A stretch of DNA of 64,000 nt from Eopsaltria australis (GCA_034509425.1 JAVTVJ010001877.1:62001-126000); one strand, 5' to 3'. Positions 1-13,023 are shown, counted from the stretch's first letter. A program made the numbers and translations. The notes: generated by a model from the letters alone, not told the origin.

Positions 1-2760
1 GATCCTTTGGGATCACTGGCTCTAATGCTGCTTCTCCCAACACCTGGACCACTTACACCATTCAAAATCATTCCTACTCTTCCAGCCAATACTTTAATTA
101 ATGGTATGCATATACCTTCTATATCTCATGTCAACACTATTCCCCCCTCAATGTTTTTCCTCACCTTTTCTTTCCTTGTGTTTTTAATGGACACAAGTCA
201 CAGATGCCATTAGCTTCTGTTTACCAGCATGGTGCAGAGGCACAAGGACTCCCCAACATCTCTCCTTGCACTACGTTCCACATTTCTCAGCAATGCTTGC
301 CATTTGCCTCTAAGTACGGTTTTTTTACAGAACATCAACTCATTTTCATTCTCACTCTCCTCAGGCATCACTGAGTCCTTCCTCCATTATATTTATTTGC
401 TTCAAAATTTACTATTTAATTAGGACTTTTCTTAAGAACAGCTTTGACACACACATTTGTATTCTTTCTTGCCATGACACAAGTGGAAGACATCTATCTG
501 TTTCCCCCACTAGTCTTTGCAACATAACTAGCTTCTGTTACAGCCAGCTCCTTATACTCTTTACGCGTCCTTTGCCAATTCCAATTTTCTTTGGAAAGAA
601 GTCTGCTATGGGATTTGTGAAATACTACAGAAGTACAAATAGATGCATGCTTTCATCTAGAAACAAGAAGCTAGCCCAGAACAATCTTCCTCTCACAAAC
701 CCATGTCACATTTCATATGATACCCTTCCACGTTGCTTCCACCTGTCTATAAAATTTTTATTATTCTCTCCTAACAGTTTATTTTAAACTTTCCATATTG
801 GCACAGTCCTGCCTGCTTTTGAAGTCAAGATCCATATTTACCCACATTTATCACACCTTTATCTTCCTGCCAATCCACAGAAATCACCCATATTCTTCTG
901 CAGTTAGCCGATGCTACTGTTTGTTTGCAGCCAGTTACATTTCTGCTGGCAGAGCTCAGATTTTAAGTGTTGCATGTTTTAGCACTCTGGGATACAGACT
1001 ACCAGACTGAAATTCAGGATATTAAAATTTTCCTCCCCACCTTGTGCACCATTTTCAGTTTCACAAGAAACAATTCCTATAGTCCAGGAACCATACCCAG
1101 CCCATCATTACACAGCTCCCTGTCCCCATGCATAGAAGTCTGATTCCTCCCCCTGTGGAGGCTGGCTGTTTCCCCTTTTCGTGCGACCAAAGCACCTTCT
1201 CTTATCTGTTTTATTACCATTTGCAAGATGCCACCTTGTCTGTTGAGGTGGAAGCCCCTGCCTTAGCCTTGGACTTCCTGATCCTCAAGATACACCTTCC
1301 TTTACGAACTGTTTTTTTGCCCACACCTCTCAGAGGTTCTCTGTTTGCTCAGTGTATCCTGACGTAATGAACAGGTGAATCATCAGCTCTGGGGTAATTT
1401 CCTAGGTGGAGCCTTTTGTGTTATTTGAGATGCTAATATTTACCCCCGTAGCTTCCCTGAATTTCATGCCCTTGTCTGTATCCAACCTTCTCGCTTCACC
1501 AAAAAGCCTCTTCAGTTTCCTTGGAGGCTTGACAATTGCTAATCTGCATGTTCATCTGTTTACCTTAATTTAGTTTCAGTTATGACCATTCAAACCAAGT
1601 TCACTTCCACGTCCAACTTCCCTGAAGCATCTTCTGTGTCTCTCAAAGCCACAAATACAGATCACTCCATCAATTTTATGGCTTTAGTCACTGTCTGATG
1701 GTGAAACTGTCAGATAACACAGCTCCCTGCACCCCAGCCACGACCAACAGCATACATTTTCTGGTGTGGGGAGTCAGTCTTTTACAGTGAGAATACCCAG
1801 AAGTACTTTGTTCTAACCATGATATGAGATTTTTACCCACATTTAAATCCTGGACTACGTGCAGTAGATCCCTTGTGCTATCACAGCAAAATCTCTTATC
1901 AGCTCTTCCCAAAGCAATTTCAGCCCAGCTGGTTCTCTTTTATCCACACTAATGCTGCTTTACAATTTTGCATCATCAAATCACAGTGGAATTTTCCCAG
2001 TCACCTCTATTCCTCTCTTTCTAGAGTAGGACATCCCTTCCAATATCTCTATTTCCCTCATAACCCCCACTCCACTTGACTTCTGCTAACCTTTTGGGGG
2101 CTAGTTCTGAGTCCTAAATCAACAGCCCCCTTCCCACCACTTTAGTGACAAGCTTCCAGTTTGCTTTATAACACAAATGTATTTGCACACCTTGGAAAAT
2201 TAACTCTAGTCTATTAATTCTAATGTTTTATGTTGTTTACTTCATATACCTGTAGCACTTGACATTTCAGGATCAGATAACCCCAATTTCATCTGCAGCA
2301 CCAGCTCTTCCCTGACATTGTATGAGAAAAAAATAAATATACAATGCAGGCCCCCAGGTAGCATGTACAGGGTTAACTCATATATAATCAAACTTCTGTC
2401 ACCTGCTGCTCTCCTCCAATACAGCCTGAACACGTTTCTACATCTTGGACTAACGTGTCAGGTGTATACAGAACAGTAACTTCAAATTCAAGTTTACAAG
2501 AGAAGCAAAAGGTCTTTCAGTTGAGCTCTGTCAAACCACACTCCTCCCACCTAGCAAAGTTTAACAATATACTGATTTTAGACTTCGATCTAATAGGTCA
2601 TGGCACGTCTTGATCTCTTTTTAACCATGGAAACGTATGCAAACACTCAACATTATAGTAATATTAGTCATAACATCCACATGCCTCTACTCAAGTAACA
2701 AACTCTGTTTTTCCCAGGCTTTAAGTACTGAAAGGCAAGGAGTACAACTTTCATAATAAC
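1..2760. other. A/T-rich non-coding stretch, no gene seen
   Basis: I see no supported exon, RNA gene or recent repeat here. Open frames are short and lack convincing splice sites. The first ~2 kb of the plus strand is pyrimidine-rich. If the minus-strand start exon at 12.7 kb is read correctly, this is intron 1 of that gene. Confidence 0.5.
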
Positions 2761-2877
2761 TTCTCCAACCTAAGGAAAGGCACACCAGCTTCTGCTGTTT
2801 TGATGCTGAAGCTAGTAAACCACTTCAGCATAAAAAGCAGAAATTCGTCACATATGATGATAATCAACATAAAGCTG
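2761..2877 (+). repeat. Left arm of a ~117-bp inverted repeat
   Basis: This segment is repeated in reverse complement at 3948-4063. I count about six mismatches over ~117 bases, and the inner ~64 bases (2814-2877) are identical between arms. The arm also holds its own small palindrome: ATGCTGAAG at the centre is answered by CTTCAGCAT about 11 bases later. The arms stop cleanly at the inner side (…AAAGCTG). I do not recognise a named transposon. It could be terminal repeats of a non-autonomous DNA element, or an inverted duplication. Confidence 0.85.
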
Positions 2878-2924
2878 CCGAGAACCATAGAAAATGCTCC
2901 ATCAATTTTAGTTCAGAATCTGAT

Positions 2925-3036
2925 CTTTTTCTGTCAGGCTCTAGGTTGTTGTATTTTAAAAATACTTTGTACTACAGAGGGTCGTATTAGATGATTACAA
3001 CAATCCATTCTGGCCTTATAACTATGGAGTTTCTAA
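2925..3036 (+). mobile_element. Ancient CR1/L3-like LINE 3' end fragment
   Basis: The stretch contains GGGTCGTATTAGATGATTAC followed by a diverged CCATTCTGGCC and TTATAACTATGG. This follows the order of the old sauropsid CR1 tail (GGTC..TTAGATGAT…TCCCTTCTGGCCTTAAAATCTATGA). It is far more diverged than the other CR1 copies in the window. It lies between the two inverted-repeat arms, close to the left one. Confidence 0.55.
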
Positions 3037-3947
3037 GCAGTTAATCTCCTCAAAAAATCTCCTACTAAAATGGAGCATGCACAGACTCCACTCACTTAAT
3101 TTGAGAGGTCAAAATCTAGTAAAATTCTGCACATGCAGCAAGTTATACCAGGTAGAAAGGCTGAGATAAAACTACTGTTTCAGGTCCATTTTTCCCTCCC
3201 TACCAATCTGTATCTATGTTGTATGCCAAATTCAAATTGCACACTACAAGTTTAGGTCCTAAGCAGGAGCTCAAGACTGGGGAATGTCTGAACCACAAAA
3301 TATCAAGAATTTCATTTAAAACAAGGACTTTATTAATCTACAAAATAGCATTATGATTTTGGTACGGTTAGAAATCCCAAACCCAAAAACAATGGAATCT
3401 TGGCTTTCTAGTAATTTATGAGCTCTCTGACTCTCAAAGAGGAGCCATATGAAGTGTGAAGAGGTCAAACAACCTCACGAAGAACACCACCTGCTTGCCT
3501 TTAAAGAAATCTTACAACGAAGAGTAACTCATGAAATTTGGAAGGGGAACAAATGAGGAATGACGATTTCCTGCAATGTGTGTAATAGTTTACTCAGCAG
3601 TCAAATTCCTTCCTCACACAAAGCTGACAAACTACCTTGGCACTACATGTCTGGCACTCCTGGCCCTACAGGAAGAAACAATTACTGAAGATTTCCAGAA
3701 CAAGGGTTTGTAGCTGTCCAGTGTGTAACTGCAGCCGTAACACTCCACAAGGACTTTGTTTGCAAAGGACTGAGGTTGTTGGAACAGAAGAGTGTGTGAT
3801 AACTACCAGTGAATAATCACATGTACTGAAAATCTGAAGTCCCTAGACATTTTCTGAAAATCTGTTCTGAGGTTTATACAAGTCTTTAGGAAAGGAAAAT
3901 GTGTCTAATAGGTATTTGTCTAGAAATTCACTATCTACATATTCATC

Positions 3948-4063
3948 AGCTTTATGTTGATTATCATCATATGTGACGAATTTCTGCTTTTTATGCTGAA
4001 GTGGTTTACTAACTTCAGCATCAGAACAGCAGAAGCTGTTGTGCCTTTCTTTAGGCTGGAAAA
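3948..4063 (-). repeat. Right arm of the ~117-bp inverted repeat
   Basis: This is the reverse complement of 2761-2877, at about 95 percent identity by eye. The outer edge reads TTAGGCTGGAAAA, matching the other arm's TTCTCCAACCTAA inverted. The spacer between arms is about 1,070 bases and has no long open frame. The two copies could form a long stem in RNA or single-stranded DNA. Confidence 0.85.
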
Positions 4064-7000
4064 GCTATTTTGAAGCTGTATCTCCTTGTCCTTCCACTAC
4101 TTAAGGATTGGGAAAAATGGAGTTTGGTAATGACACTGGACTAAAACCCCACATAACTTTCAGAACAGGCTCCAGGTGATGTAGTTCCATCACAATTCCC
4201 TTTGCCTTATCCAAGCATGCCTGAATTCCTGGCACAGGGACTACAGCACTGTGCTGCAACAACAGCTCAGAAGAGTGAAGGCTTTCACAGGCCATCACAC
4301 CTAGCTCCAGATCCAAAATCCTCAGCAGATGCCAACAAAGGCAATAGCAGGTTGGTTACATGGAGCAGATTTTGTGTGAACTGAGTGGCAACCCAAAAGT
4401 CAAGGGACAAAGCATGTTATTCTTATTTTTTTTTAAATGATGATTTTTAAGCTGAGTATTACTACATTGGCCCGAGCATAGAAAATAAAAGTGTTTCAAT
4501 ACTTAGAAGCATAATTCTGCAGTTATTTTATACCTAATAATTAGGTCTCCAAGGTGGAAATGTTGGAGTCTGTTTAGCAGAGCATTTAGGTTGTAAAGAT
4601 TTAAGAGAGTTAAGTCACAGGAGCTTTAAGTAATAAGGTTAAAACCAGTATTCCTTAAAGGGACACAGTCAAGGCTTGAAGCCAAATTTCTTTTCAAACT
4701 TGCCAACTGTTTTAGGGTAGAGACTATCTTGAGCAAGACACCTCCTCTTATCCTTCATCAGACAAGACATCCCAGTCCAATTCACTTTCCATTCATACAG
4801 TATGCTCAACTGCAAGGAAGAGCATCAAGAAACTGAGGTCAGCACAAAGCTGTTGAAACGCCATACCTTCTTTATGTTTTTTAATGCTCCAACTCCCCAC
4901 ATGCAGGCAATCCAAAAGGGAACAAAATCAGGATTTTGAATTCCTTTAACAGTTCCTACCCCATGCACCCTCTCCAGCAATTTTAAGATTTTTACAAATT
5001 TAAGCATGGCAAACAAAAGTAAATCCTGCAAACAAAGCAGGCAGCATTTATTCATACCTGACACTGTCCCAATTTAATTTTCTCTCAGCACAGGGTTTCC
5101 ATGAACTGAAGCTCTCTCAGCACATGCTTCCATTTCGAATGCATGGACCCACCTCCTGTAGAGTTCTGTCCAAATCCCACACCAACTCATCTGACAAAAG
5201 GATGAACATGCACTCGAGAGCAGTATGCCAGAGGGAACATAAACTCAGTCACAACCATTAGCTGGCAGCATTCCCTTTCATTTTTAGGAAGCCCACATCT
5301 ATCTAGCAGAGAGGCAGCATACCTGCCAGTAATGTGCTCCGATTCCTTGCCATTTTTCACAACAGCAGGACACGAATCCAGGCCATAATATGGTGCTCAG
5401 TAAATTCAACCAGCACCACTCAAAAGAACTCCTCAGCTGAGGACTGCTCATCATCTAACTTGATCCTCTAGCCACAGCTGGTCTCTTCCACCCCTCACTC
5501 CACAAGAAGGGAAAGGCTGCTGAGATCTGTAGGTACTCAACGTTTTGTTATTTTGAAGTGTAATTATTCAATTTTTCAAAGTTAATATTGGGGGAAATAA
5601 CTTAAAAGGACAGTAAGAAATCTGTTTGGAAAGCCTGGTGAAAGAGTTAAGATGTCTCAGCTGTTTATCATGCACCAAGTAAATCACATTTGCATCTTAT
5701 TAAATTATCAAGCAGAGATTTCTCAGTTTAACTTTTTTTTTTAAATCTGGATTAGACTTGAAGCTTTCTTCCCATCTGAAATAGACACATAGATGCACAT
5801 ATTGTATTTCATAATGTATTTAGCTGAAATCTGTACATCATAGGAGACAGCACTACTCATATAAAGACAGTTAAACAGAGAAATGCTGAAGAGCTCATAT
5901 GCCTGCCAGTACTTATTCAGCTCTTTCAAAACCTGCAAAGAGCATTCCAACTCACCAACTGTTAAGCTGCAAGTTTGGATCATCACTCCAATTTTCTTCT
6001 ACAAAAGAATTATTTAATAGTTACCTGCAGTAGCTGTGGTCAAATCAAATACAACATGGGCTGTCAAAAAACAATCCCTGGCAATACACAAGGGACATTT
6101 CAGACGGAGTTAATTTCATAAAGTTGAGAGTAATTACTACCAATTAACTAAGAAGAATAAATATGAACCAAAACTGTCATAATCAGGTTCAAGAATCATT
6201 TATTAGGTGTTTTCCAGGGGACCAAAAAGCTACTGCTCCTCAAGTAAGAAGGACAGCTGAATTCCACTCCACCTCAAAGAGCTATAAAGCCGTGGTAAAA
6301 TACAAGAAATAAACTATATTGACACAGGTTGTGCGGCCCAAGATGTAGGAAGTTAGATGAAGCAAAAAGCAAGAGAGTCAAATACAACTAAAAAATCTGA
6401 ATAAACACAAAAACACCAACAAGGACACTGCCCTCCTAACCCATGAGCTGATTTAACTGCTAATGGTGAAAAAGCATTAAGCATCCCATAAACATTTGCC
6501 TCGCTCTCAGGAAGAAGCAAGTACCGGTAAGATCAGGTACTTTCCAGCCCATTGGCAAGTGAAGAAGGTGTTAAATATCCACTGTGCAAGTAATAAAGAT
6601 CAGAAGGTCTAGAAAACTGCAACTCACATGTCATCGAAGTACTCTGTAGCTCAATGACCTTTGTTTTAAATGCATACAGAGGGATTAGAAAATAGGCTCC
6701 AAGAAGAGCAGAGTATGACACCCAGAGCACACCTGCAGGAGGACAGGTACCCACAGATGACTGAGTACTTCAGATAAATGTCTAAAATGTCTAAGGAGTT
6801 GAAGTTCTGGGCAAAAAAAAGACATCTACTATTCAGCACCGGATCAGAAAGACTGATCCAAACTGTACGCACATGGAATTTTTTGAGACATACAGCTTAC
6901 TAGGGTAGAACAGTCTCAGTGAAGTGTAAAATGACATAGCATGGTGGGTATCCAGTGCAACACTAATAGTTAGCCACTTGAGAGGCTGGTCATGATCAGT

Positions 7001-10000
7001 GGTGTTTCCTGTTCCAAATGCCTGCCATATTTCACTCCGGCTGAACTGGGCATTTGCCATTTACACAAAACCAAGCAGGACACAGAAGCCAGTCAAAAGG
7101 CAAATAATAAAAGCAGAATTATGCACAACAGCCTAGTCAGGTACAAGGAGGGCCTAAGAGAAAAGAAAATCCATCTGAAATCTTGCTAAATGCAAAGAGA
7201 GCTGATCCAAACACCCAGGATATACCTATGGAATAGCAATCCATCACAGAAAGCATCTGCCAAATTTTACAGGTCACAGTATACAAGCAAAACATTACTT
7301 CAGCAAAGCTCTTGGCAAACATGGCTAAAGTAGGCACAGATCAGCACACAATGCGCCAACTATACAAGTAAAGCATATTTTAGTTCTCTATTTAACAATG
7401 ATGAGATCAACACAACAATATTAAATGTAATTTTCACTACTACACAAATTTTAGAAGAATGGTCAGAAAATAAAGATTGCAAAGAAAAGCAAATTCAAGT
7501 GCTAAAGAGAAACTTTTTAAACTCCTGACTCCATAAATCTTTCTATCAAACAAGAGGTTAGAACAGCAAACTGCTTACATACATTTCCACACCAAGAAAA
7601 TGCCAGGTATTAACCAGTAAGCTTTAACCCAAGAAAGAGGCAGAGTTAGGGAAGACCCTGTACACATTCACAGCGTCTCCTGATCTGTTTCAAGACCACA
7701 CAGAGAATTATCAGAATGAAAAAGCAACAGAGAAATAGTTATTAGACACACACCTCCAGTTCAAGATCTCTTGAAAAAGCAGCAAGAACAGCTTTCACTG
7801 AGTGATTAAAGTATTTTTCAAAACACCCAGTAAAATGTGACCACAAGGCACAAAAAAATATGCAGGAAGGAATTTCAAAGGAAATTTATAGGAAGATGAT
7901 TTGCCATCAGACATATGTATTTCACAAGCATTCAAGTAAAATATTTGAATTAAGGTCCTGGATTTTAAAAAGCAGTTTAATTTGCCTGGACTTTCAATGC
8001 TGCTGTGTAAGCTGCAACTAGATCTCGGACTGTTACAGTTTAAAATTAGGTTCTTTCAGCATTTAGATTAAATGGAGCACTTTATTGCATATTAAAAGAG
8101 CATGCTAATAACAACTTTAACAAGTTTGGCCTGGCATAACCCAGACTGAAGAAGTCAGCTCAGAGCACACCATGAGAACAAGAAGGAAGCAGACACTGTT
8201 CAGATTCAGGAAGCATCTCTGTACCTTTTCTTCACCCCACTGAGAAATATAAGGAGGTTTAAAGTACTTCACAGTCCCTAAATACCTAAAAAGTAGATTC
8301 CACACTGTTTATTGAAACCTGCAGTAACAGCGCTCAAAGCTGAAAGATTGAGGATTTTAAACAGGAAACCAAATGATCACCCGTGCATCAAAAGCCAAAC
8401 ATAATTTGAAGGTTTTACTGAACCATAGAAAAAGCTAGAAATCTTAAAAGTTCTCTCAAATTACAGATTTACAAACCTCAAACTTAACTCTCAACACAAA
8501 AATGCTCTTTTAGTAGAGAACACTTTTATCTTAGCCTTATTACCCAAATTTCTAATGCGTTTTATTTTGTTCCAACACTACCTACACTGGTAGCTTTTTG
8601 ACTAAGGACAACTAGAGAAATGGAATTCATAATAGTCACACAGCAAATTCTAAATGAATCATTATGTTATTTTAATAGCCTATTGTTATAACCTTGCATT
8701 TCTGCTACCCTTTTTAATGTCCAATTCTCTCTATCATTTTGACCTACAAAAAGGTGGGTAGGGTTTGGGTTTTTTTCAATTCTATAATCATTTCAGAATA
8801 CAGTCGCAACAGAAAGCTGGAGGCACTGCATTCAGTCTTACAGAATACACTGAGGTAGGCTGAGGCCATTACATCAAGGTGGGGAAAAATCCTTTAAAGA
8901 GAAGTTCCTGACATTTGACCACTTGTAGGTATAGGTATTTCTAAGTACTCCACAAGATGAACATGTTTTCATTTCTGTTATCATTAATATCCACTTTCAT
9001 TTTCCTTCTTTGATTCTTTTACATGGATGTCAACCCAGTTCAGTTCAGTAGTGGAACTCAAATTTTGCTGGCAATACAGGGATGAACAGTTAAGTTTCCT
9101 GAGTGGTATTCCAACACTCCACCTGTTTTGACAAAAATGTCACAAGCTCTTCTAACTCTTCAGAGCAGCCACAAGGTCAACATTAGGCAAACTAAAAAAT
9201 ATCATTCCTAACCTCCAGACAGTGTCATTTCACACAGCAGCCAACTCAAAATTCTGGAGTGCAAGAGCTCACCCAAGTCATTCTCCCATGTACCTCTGGC
9301 AGCCAAATCTCACACAGATTCTGTGGATCAGGCTCCAAGATAAAAGCACATTACACAAAAGCACTATGCCCTCGTGGGACTAAGTCAGGTACTGAGCACA
9401 GGGATGAGGGAAGAACCCCACTGCTAACATCCTTGGCGTTATAACCATCAGGTGGACGAGGTGGGTCAAGCAGTTTGGAATACAGTGACAGTGAAGACAC
9501 AGCTTTGAAGCAGAGAGGAGAAAAACTAGAAGAGAACAATCAGTCTCAAGACAGCAAGGGCTTGGGACAAAACAGGATGCAGTAAAAGTGAGCAAGTGAA
9601 AGGGCATGAAGTATGTGTAGGGACAATGACAAACAGAGCCAGTGACCGGGTGATCCAAGCTCAGCAGGGTCCCCTTTGCTGTGACCCCTGCAAGCTGTGC
9701 TGAGACAGCAGCTATTCCCATCTCGAAGTCAGGAGACAGGAAGATCAGAAAGACAAATTTTAGTTAGTTGAGATGTGAGGTAAAATCAACAGTTACAAGA
9801 GCAAGCCAAGAAAGGTAACAATGCAAGACTGATGTGAAAAACTAGACTGCTTCCCTGGGATTAGTTTTATTTAATATGTGCTATTTTCACAAATACAACA
9901 CTAAATGCAAACTAATAAAGCAAACTATGCCAAGAGAAGATTATCAGACATAATCCAGACACAGCTGCCCTGAACAGGAGTGTATGCAATCTCTCTTGCG

Positions 10001-12379
10001 CTTAAGCAGTGGAATCAAAATACAAAGAAGTCTCCTAAAAGCCTCAATCATGTAATATTCAGGATTTCCTTTCTCCTTCACTTCACTTACATTCACTGCA
10101 TATTTTCCTGCTTCAAAAGAATCCCTTAATTTGCTCCTACAACAGCCCGTTACCACTGGCTCATTTCACACGTCCCCTGAACACTTGCAGACAAGCCCAG
10201 ACTCACAATTCCTCTGAGCTTAGATTTTCTGTCAAGTGCTTCCTATTTCTATGGCAGATATAGCTCAATGATTCTGGAAAAAAACCAAAATAAACAAACA
10301 AAATACACCAAAGAAACAAACAAAAAATGCCACATAACAAAACAACAACAAATCAAACAAAAAAATAAGCAAAGGGAGAAAAAAGAAAAAAAGCCACACA
10401 CACAAAATTATTTGCTCCCCAAGAAGGTAAAAGAAATGCAGGACTCAACACGACATCAAGAAGCCATGTATGCTAGCTGGCCTTTCAGGAACAAAGGCAG
10501 CACTCAGACATGTTTGGTGAGCGCTGTTTTAGATTAGCGATTCATTAAAATACTATTAATGTGCATAACTCAAGGGGGGTGGAAAATAAATCAATAAATT
10601 AAAACACTATCCTTCTGACTGCCAGGCTTCTTGTGACGCTGACACTTAGGGCTTTTTCCACGTTTTCCTTTATCTGTACAACTACCATCCAGATGCTATT
10701 AACTGTGTCCCAATCACCTACATTTACTCCATGGGGATTTCTGTTGTCAGTCTTTGTTAGTCTCAGCTCTATACCATTCAACACCACACTACTATGTAGT
10801 CTTATATGTGTACCATTTTGAATGAAAAAAAAATCTGCTTTTTCAACTTCCTTACTAGCAGCTCACTGCTGTCGCAACAAGATTAGTTCATTTCAGTGAA
10901 AAGGTAAAAGAATCAAGGAAACTGTCACTTCTTGGGCTTTTTTTTAGAAAAGTGACAATTAATAAAGCCACCTCTTCCTTGCCCCAGTTGTTTTATGTCA
11001 GCTCCTTATGTGTTTTGTTTTTCAGACTGCTCTACCTCAACATATTTCCATTTCATGTGAGATGGTTGCTACTTGTGAGATCTCATCAGCTCATCCTTTC
11101 AGTCATGCCTATTTCAGAAAACATGTTTCTTGACGTTTAGTAAATTGATACATTCTGCAATCTTATAGTAAAGTTGCTCAGTATCATCTATTTAAATGTA
11201 TGATGGTGTCTTCTACTGTCTTCACACAGCATATGGAAATGGAAGATACAATTTTCACAGTAGCTCTTCACACACAGCCACCAGCCACCTCAAGTTTCTT
11301 CTTTAGCTCTTTACACACAACCAAAGATTAAATCAAACACTAGAGAGCCTCATTCCAGGCTCCTGAAATGCTTTTGTCCTAAAAATTCTACAGATCAAGA
11401 ATAAACACCCTGAAAAGAGAAGACACTTTCAGCAACTCGATCATACAGTTCACGTTCTTCTACTATTCCTTGTGAATGGTGTGTAAATACATTTTTAAGA
11501 CAATCAGCTTCTAGTGGTATCAAACCTACATTTCTTTAAAGGACACTCTGAAAACATTTTGAGGATGAACCACCATAAGAATAAAAAAACACCTGCAACA
11601 CATATAAGCATCATTTGGCAAAAAAGACTCAGCTTCAATGAAGAGATTTTGGCAAAACCTTCAAAATGGGCCAGACAAGTCTGTGCTTCACCATTTATAC
11701 AGATAGAAGTGTATGAAAAGCATATTTAAGATAAACTTTGCACTTGTGCACCCCTCCTAAGCCCTTAAACACAATATGTGCTTAACAAAAGGGCTGAAAC
11801 TTAATTCACAAACACTCCCCAAAAGCAGTACTCTCCCCAAAACAACACATCTTCAAGATGCTCTGCTGGGCATCTTATTAACACCATCACCGACACAGTG
11901 ATTTTGACTCAAAAAGGTGACGAACAGCTGGATAAGGACCTGTTATCAGATAAACCTGTGCGTCTGAAAGAAGAGCAGCACTGACAGCAGTGCCAGTTTT
12001 TTTATCATTCCTGGCAAAGGAGCTGAGAACATTAAAACTACACTTTTAAGCCGCAGGGCACGGCCGCGCTCGGGGACGCCCTGTGACCACGGCGTTCAGT
12101 GCAGGGAGACACGTCCCAGTAGCGTGAGCCCTGGCAGATGGTTTCCCCCAGGGATTTCTTTATCATTATTTTCTAGCACAAGGCAGCAAGAAACGGGAAA
12201 CCGGAGACAGCACTATAATCTACTGCTCAGAGAAAGCGCCGGCTTCCCGCAACCTGTTCAGCAAGGGGACGAGGCTCGACAGCAGGATGAGGAGGTAATT
12301 ATGAATGTATGTGAAATAACAATGCACGCTCTAAGGCGACTATACGGAGTGACAGCCGCCTGCTTCCTGCCCGCGCCGT
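4064..12379. other. A/T-rich intron-like DNA, no confirmed exon
   Basis: I see no CR1 copy of recent type, no RNA gene and no confirmed coding exon in these 8 kb. Several short minus-strand windows carry fair splice signals (11447-11525, 8225-8285, 6628-6732, 4867-5025) and are discussed under findings. I cannot tie any of them to a known protein. A simple A-rich tract lies at 10276-10395. Confidence 0.5.
10276..10395. repeat. A-rich low-complexity tract
   Basis: About 120 bases are dominated by A with scattered C and G (AAACAAACAAAA-type). The 89-residue Lys/Gln-rich open frame that runs through it is a by-product of composition, not a gene. Confidence 0.8.
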
Positions 12380-12900
12380 TCACTGGGCGGCTGCGATTCA
12401 ACTCGTGTCCGAGCCAACTCCCAAAGTCAGCCACAGCTCCTCACGGCTTCTCACAGCTCCCGGGGCTCCGCACCTCCCCGGCCGGCACCTGGACCCGCAC
12501 CTGCTCCCTCGCCATGCGGCACCTCCCGCCCTGGGGTGCAGGTGGCGGCCCGGGCCGCGGCCGCCCGCGGCTCAGCCGAGAGGCACCGGCACGCCCGTCC
12601 CCCCTGCAGGAAGGCTGAAACCCACTTCAGCCAGGACAAAGGCAAACGCTGCCCAGGAGTGTCCCCCCGCTCCGCCGCCGCCTCCCCGCTCACCTCGCAC
12701 GCAGAGCAGCGACATGGCGGCCCCGGCAGCCGCCCCCGGCTCTCCTCATGCCGCCCCGCGGACACCGGGCGGCGGCGGCGCCTCAGCCGGGGCGGGGCCG
12801 TCCCGCCGGGGCAGGGCCGAGTGACGACGGACGCGTGAGGGGGAGCCCGCGGCCGGCAGGCGGGCTGGGCTCGGGGCTTTGCTGCTTCGCGTGTCTTCTT
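12380..12900. promoter_or_regulatory. CpG island promoter of the minus-strand gene
   Basis: Base composition changes abruptly here from A/T-rich to very G/C-rich with frequent CpG. Sp1-type GC boxes (GGGGCGGGG) lie at ~12790-12800, just upstream, in minus-strand terms, of the ATG at 12715. There is no obvious TATA box, as is usual for such promoters. A TGACG half CRE site lies at ~12822. Transcription probably starts within ~12,740-12,830 and runs left. A divergent plus-strand transcript is possible but not shown. Confidence 0.8.
12694..12715 (-). CDS. UNC13B: First coding exon, Munc13 family (UNC13B-like) N-terminus
   Basis: On the minus strand GCCGCCATGTCG is a perfect Kozak start. The codons read Met-Ser-Leu-Leu-Cys-Val-Arg, followed by one G and a strong donor (GTGAGC). 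Vertebrate UNC13B begins MSLLCVRV and UNC13A begins MSLLCVGV, so the Arg at position 7 favours UNC13B. The split G would complete the Val codon (G|TN) expected next. Munc13 proteins are presynaptic vesicle-priming factors with C1, C2 and MUN domains, and this exon is the first step into the N-terminal C2A domain. An out-of-frame upstream ATG begins 33 bases earlier and overlaps the start. Exon 2 is not in the window, so the identity rests on seven residues, the phase and the promoter. A different gene with the same short start is possible. Confidence 0.45.
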
Positions 12901-13023
12901 CTCAGGCTTTTGTTTCGCTCCCGAAAGGTGAGGGAGCTCGCTGAAGGAGGAGTGCCCTGGATGTGTCTTCGCTGGAGGGTTGCACACCTGTCCTGTGCTC
13001 GGACAGGTTCTGGTGTGCTAGCG

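Noticed and set aside
4101..4316. Minus-strand 71-codon frame ending near the inverted repeat
   Set aside because: An acceptor-like CAG precedes part of it, but there is no matching upstream exon and no family likeness.
5325..5445. Minus-strand open window with a CAG|GTATGC donor
   Set aside because: It has a weak acceptor, Cys/Trp-rich improbable protein text and no homology recognised.
6628..6732. Minus-strand exon candidate, 105 bases, hydrophobic (…LWVSYSALLGAYFLIPLYAF…)
   Set aside because: Splice borders are good (CTGCAG/GTGAGT) but its phase does not join with neighbouring candidates, and I know no family with this sequence. I kept it only as a note.
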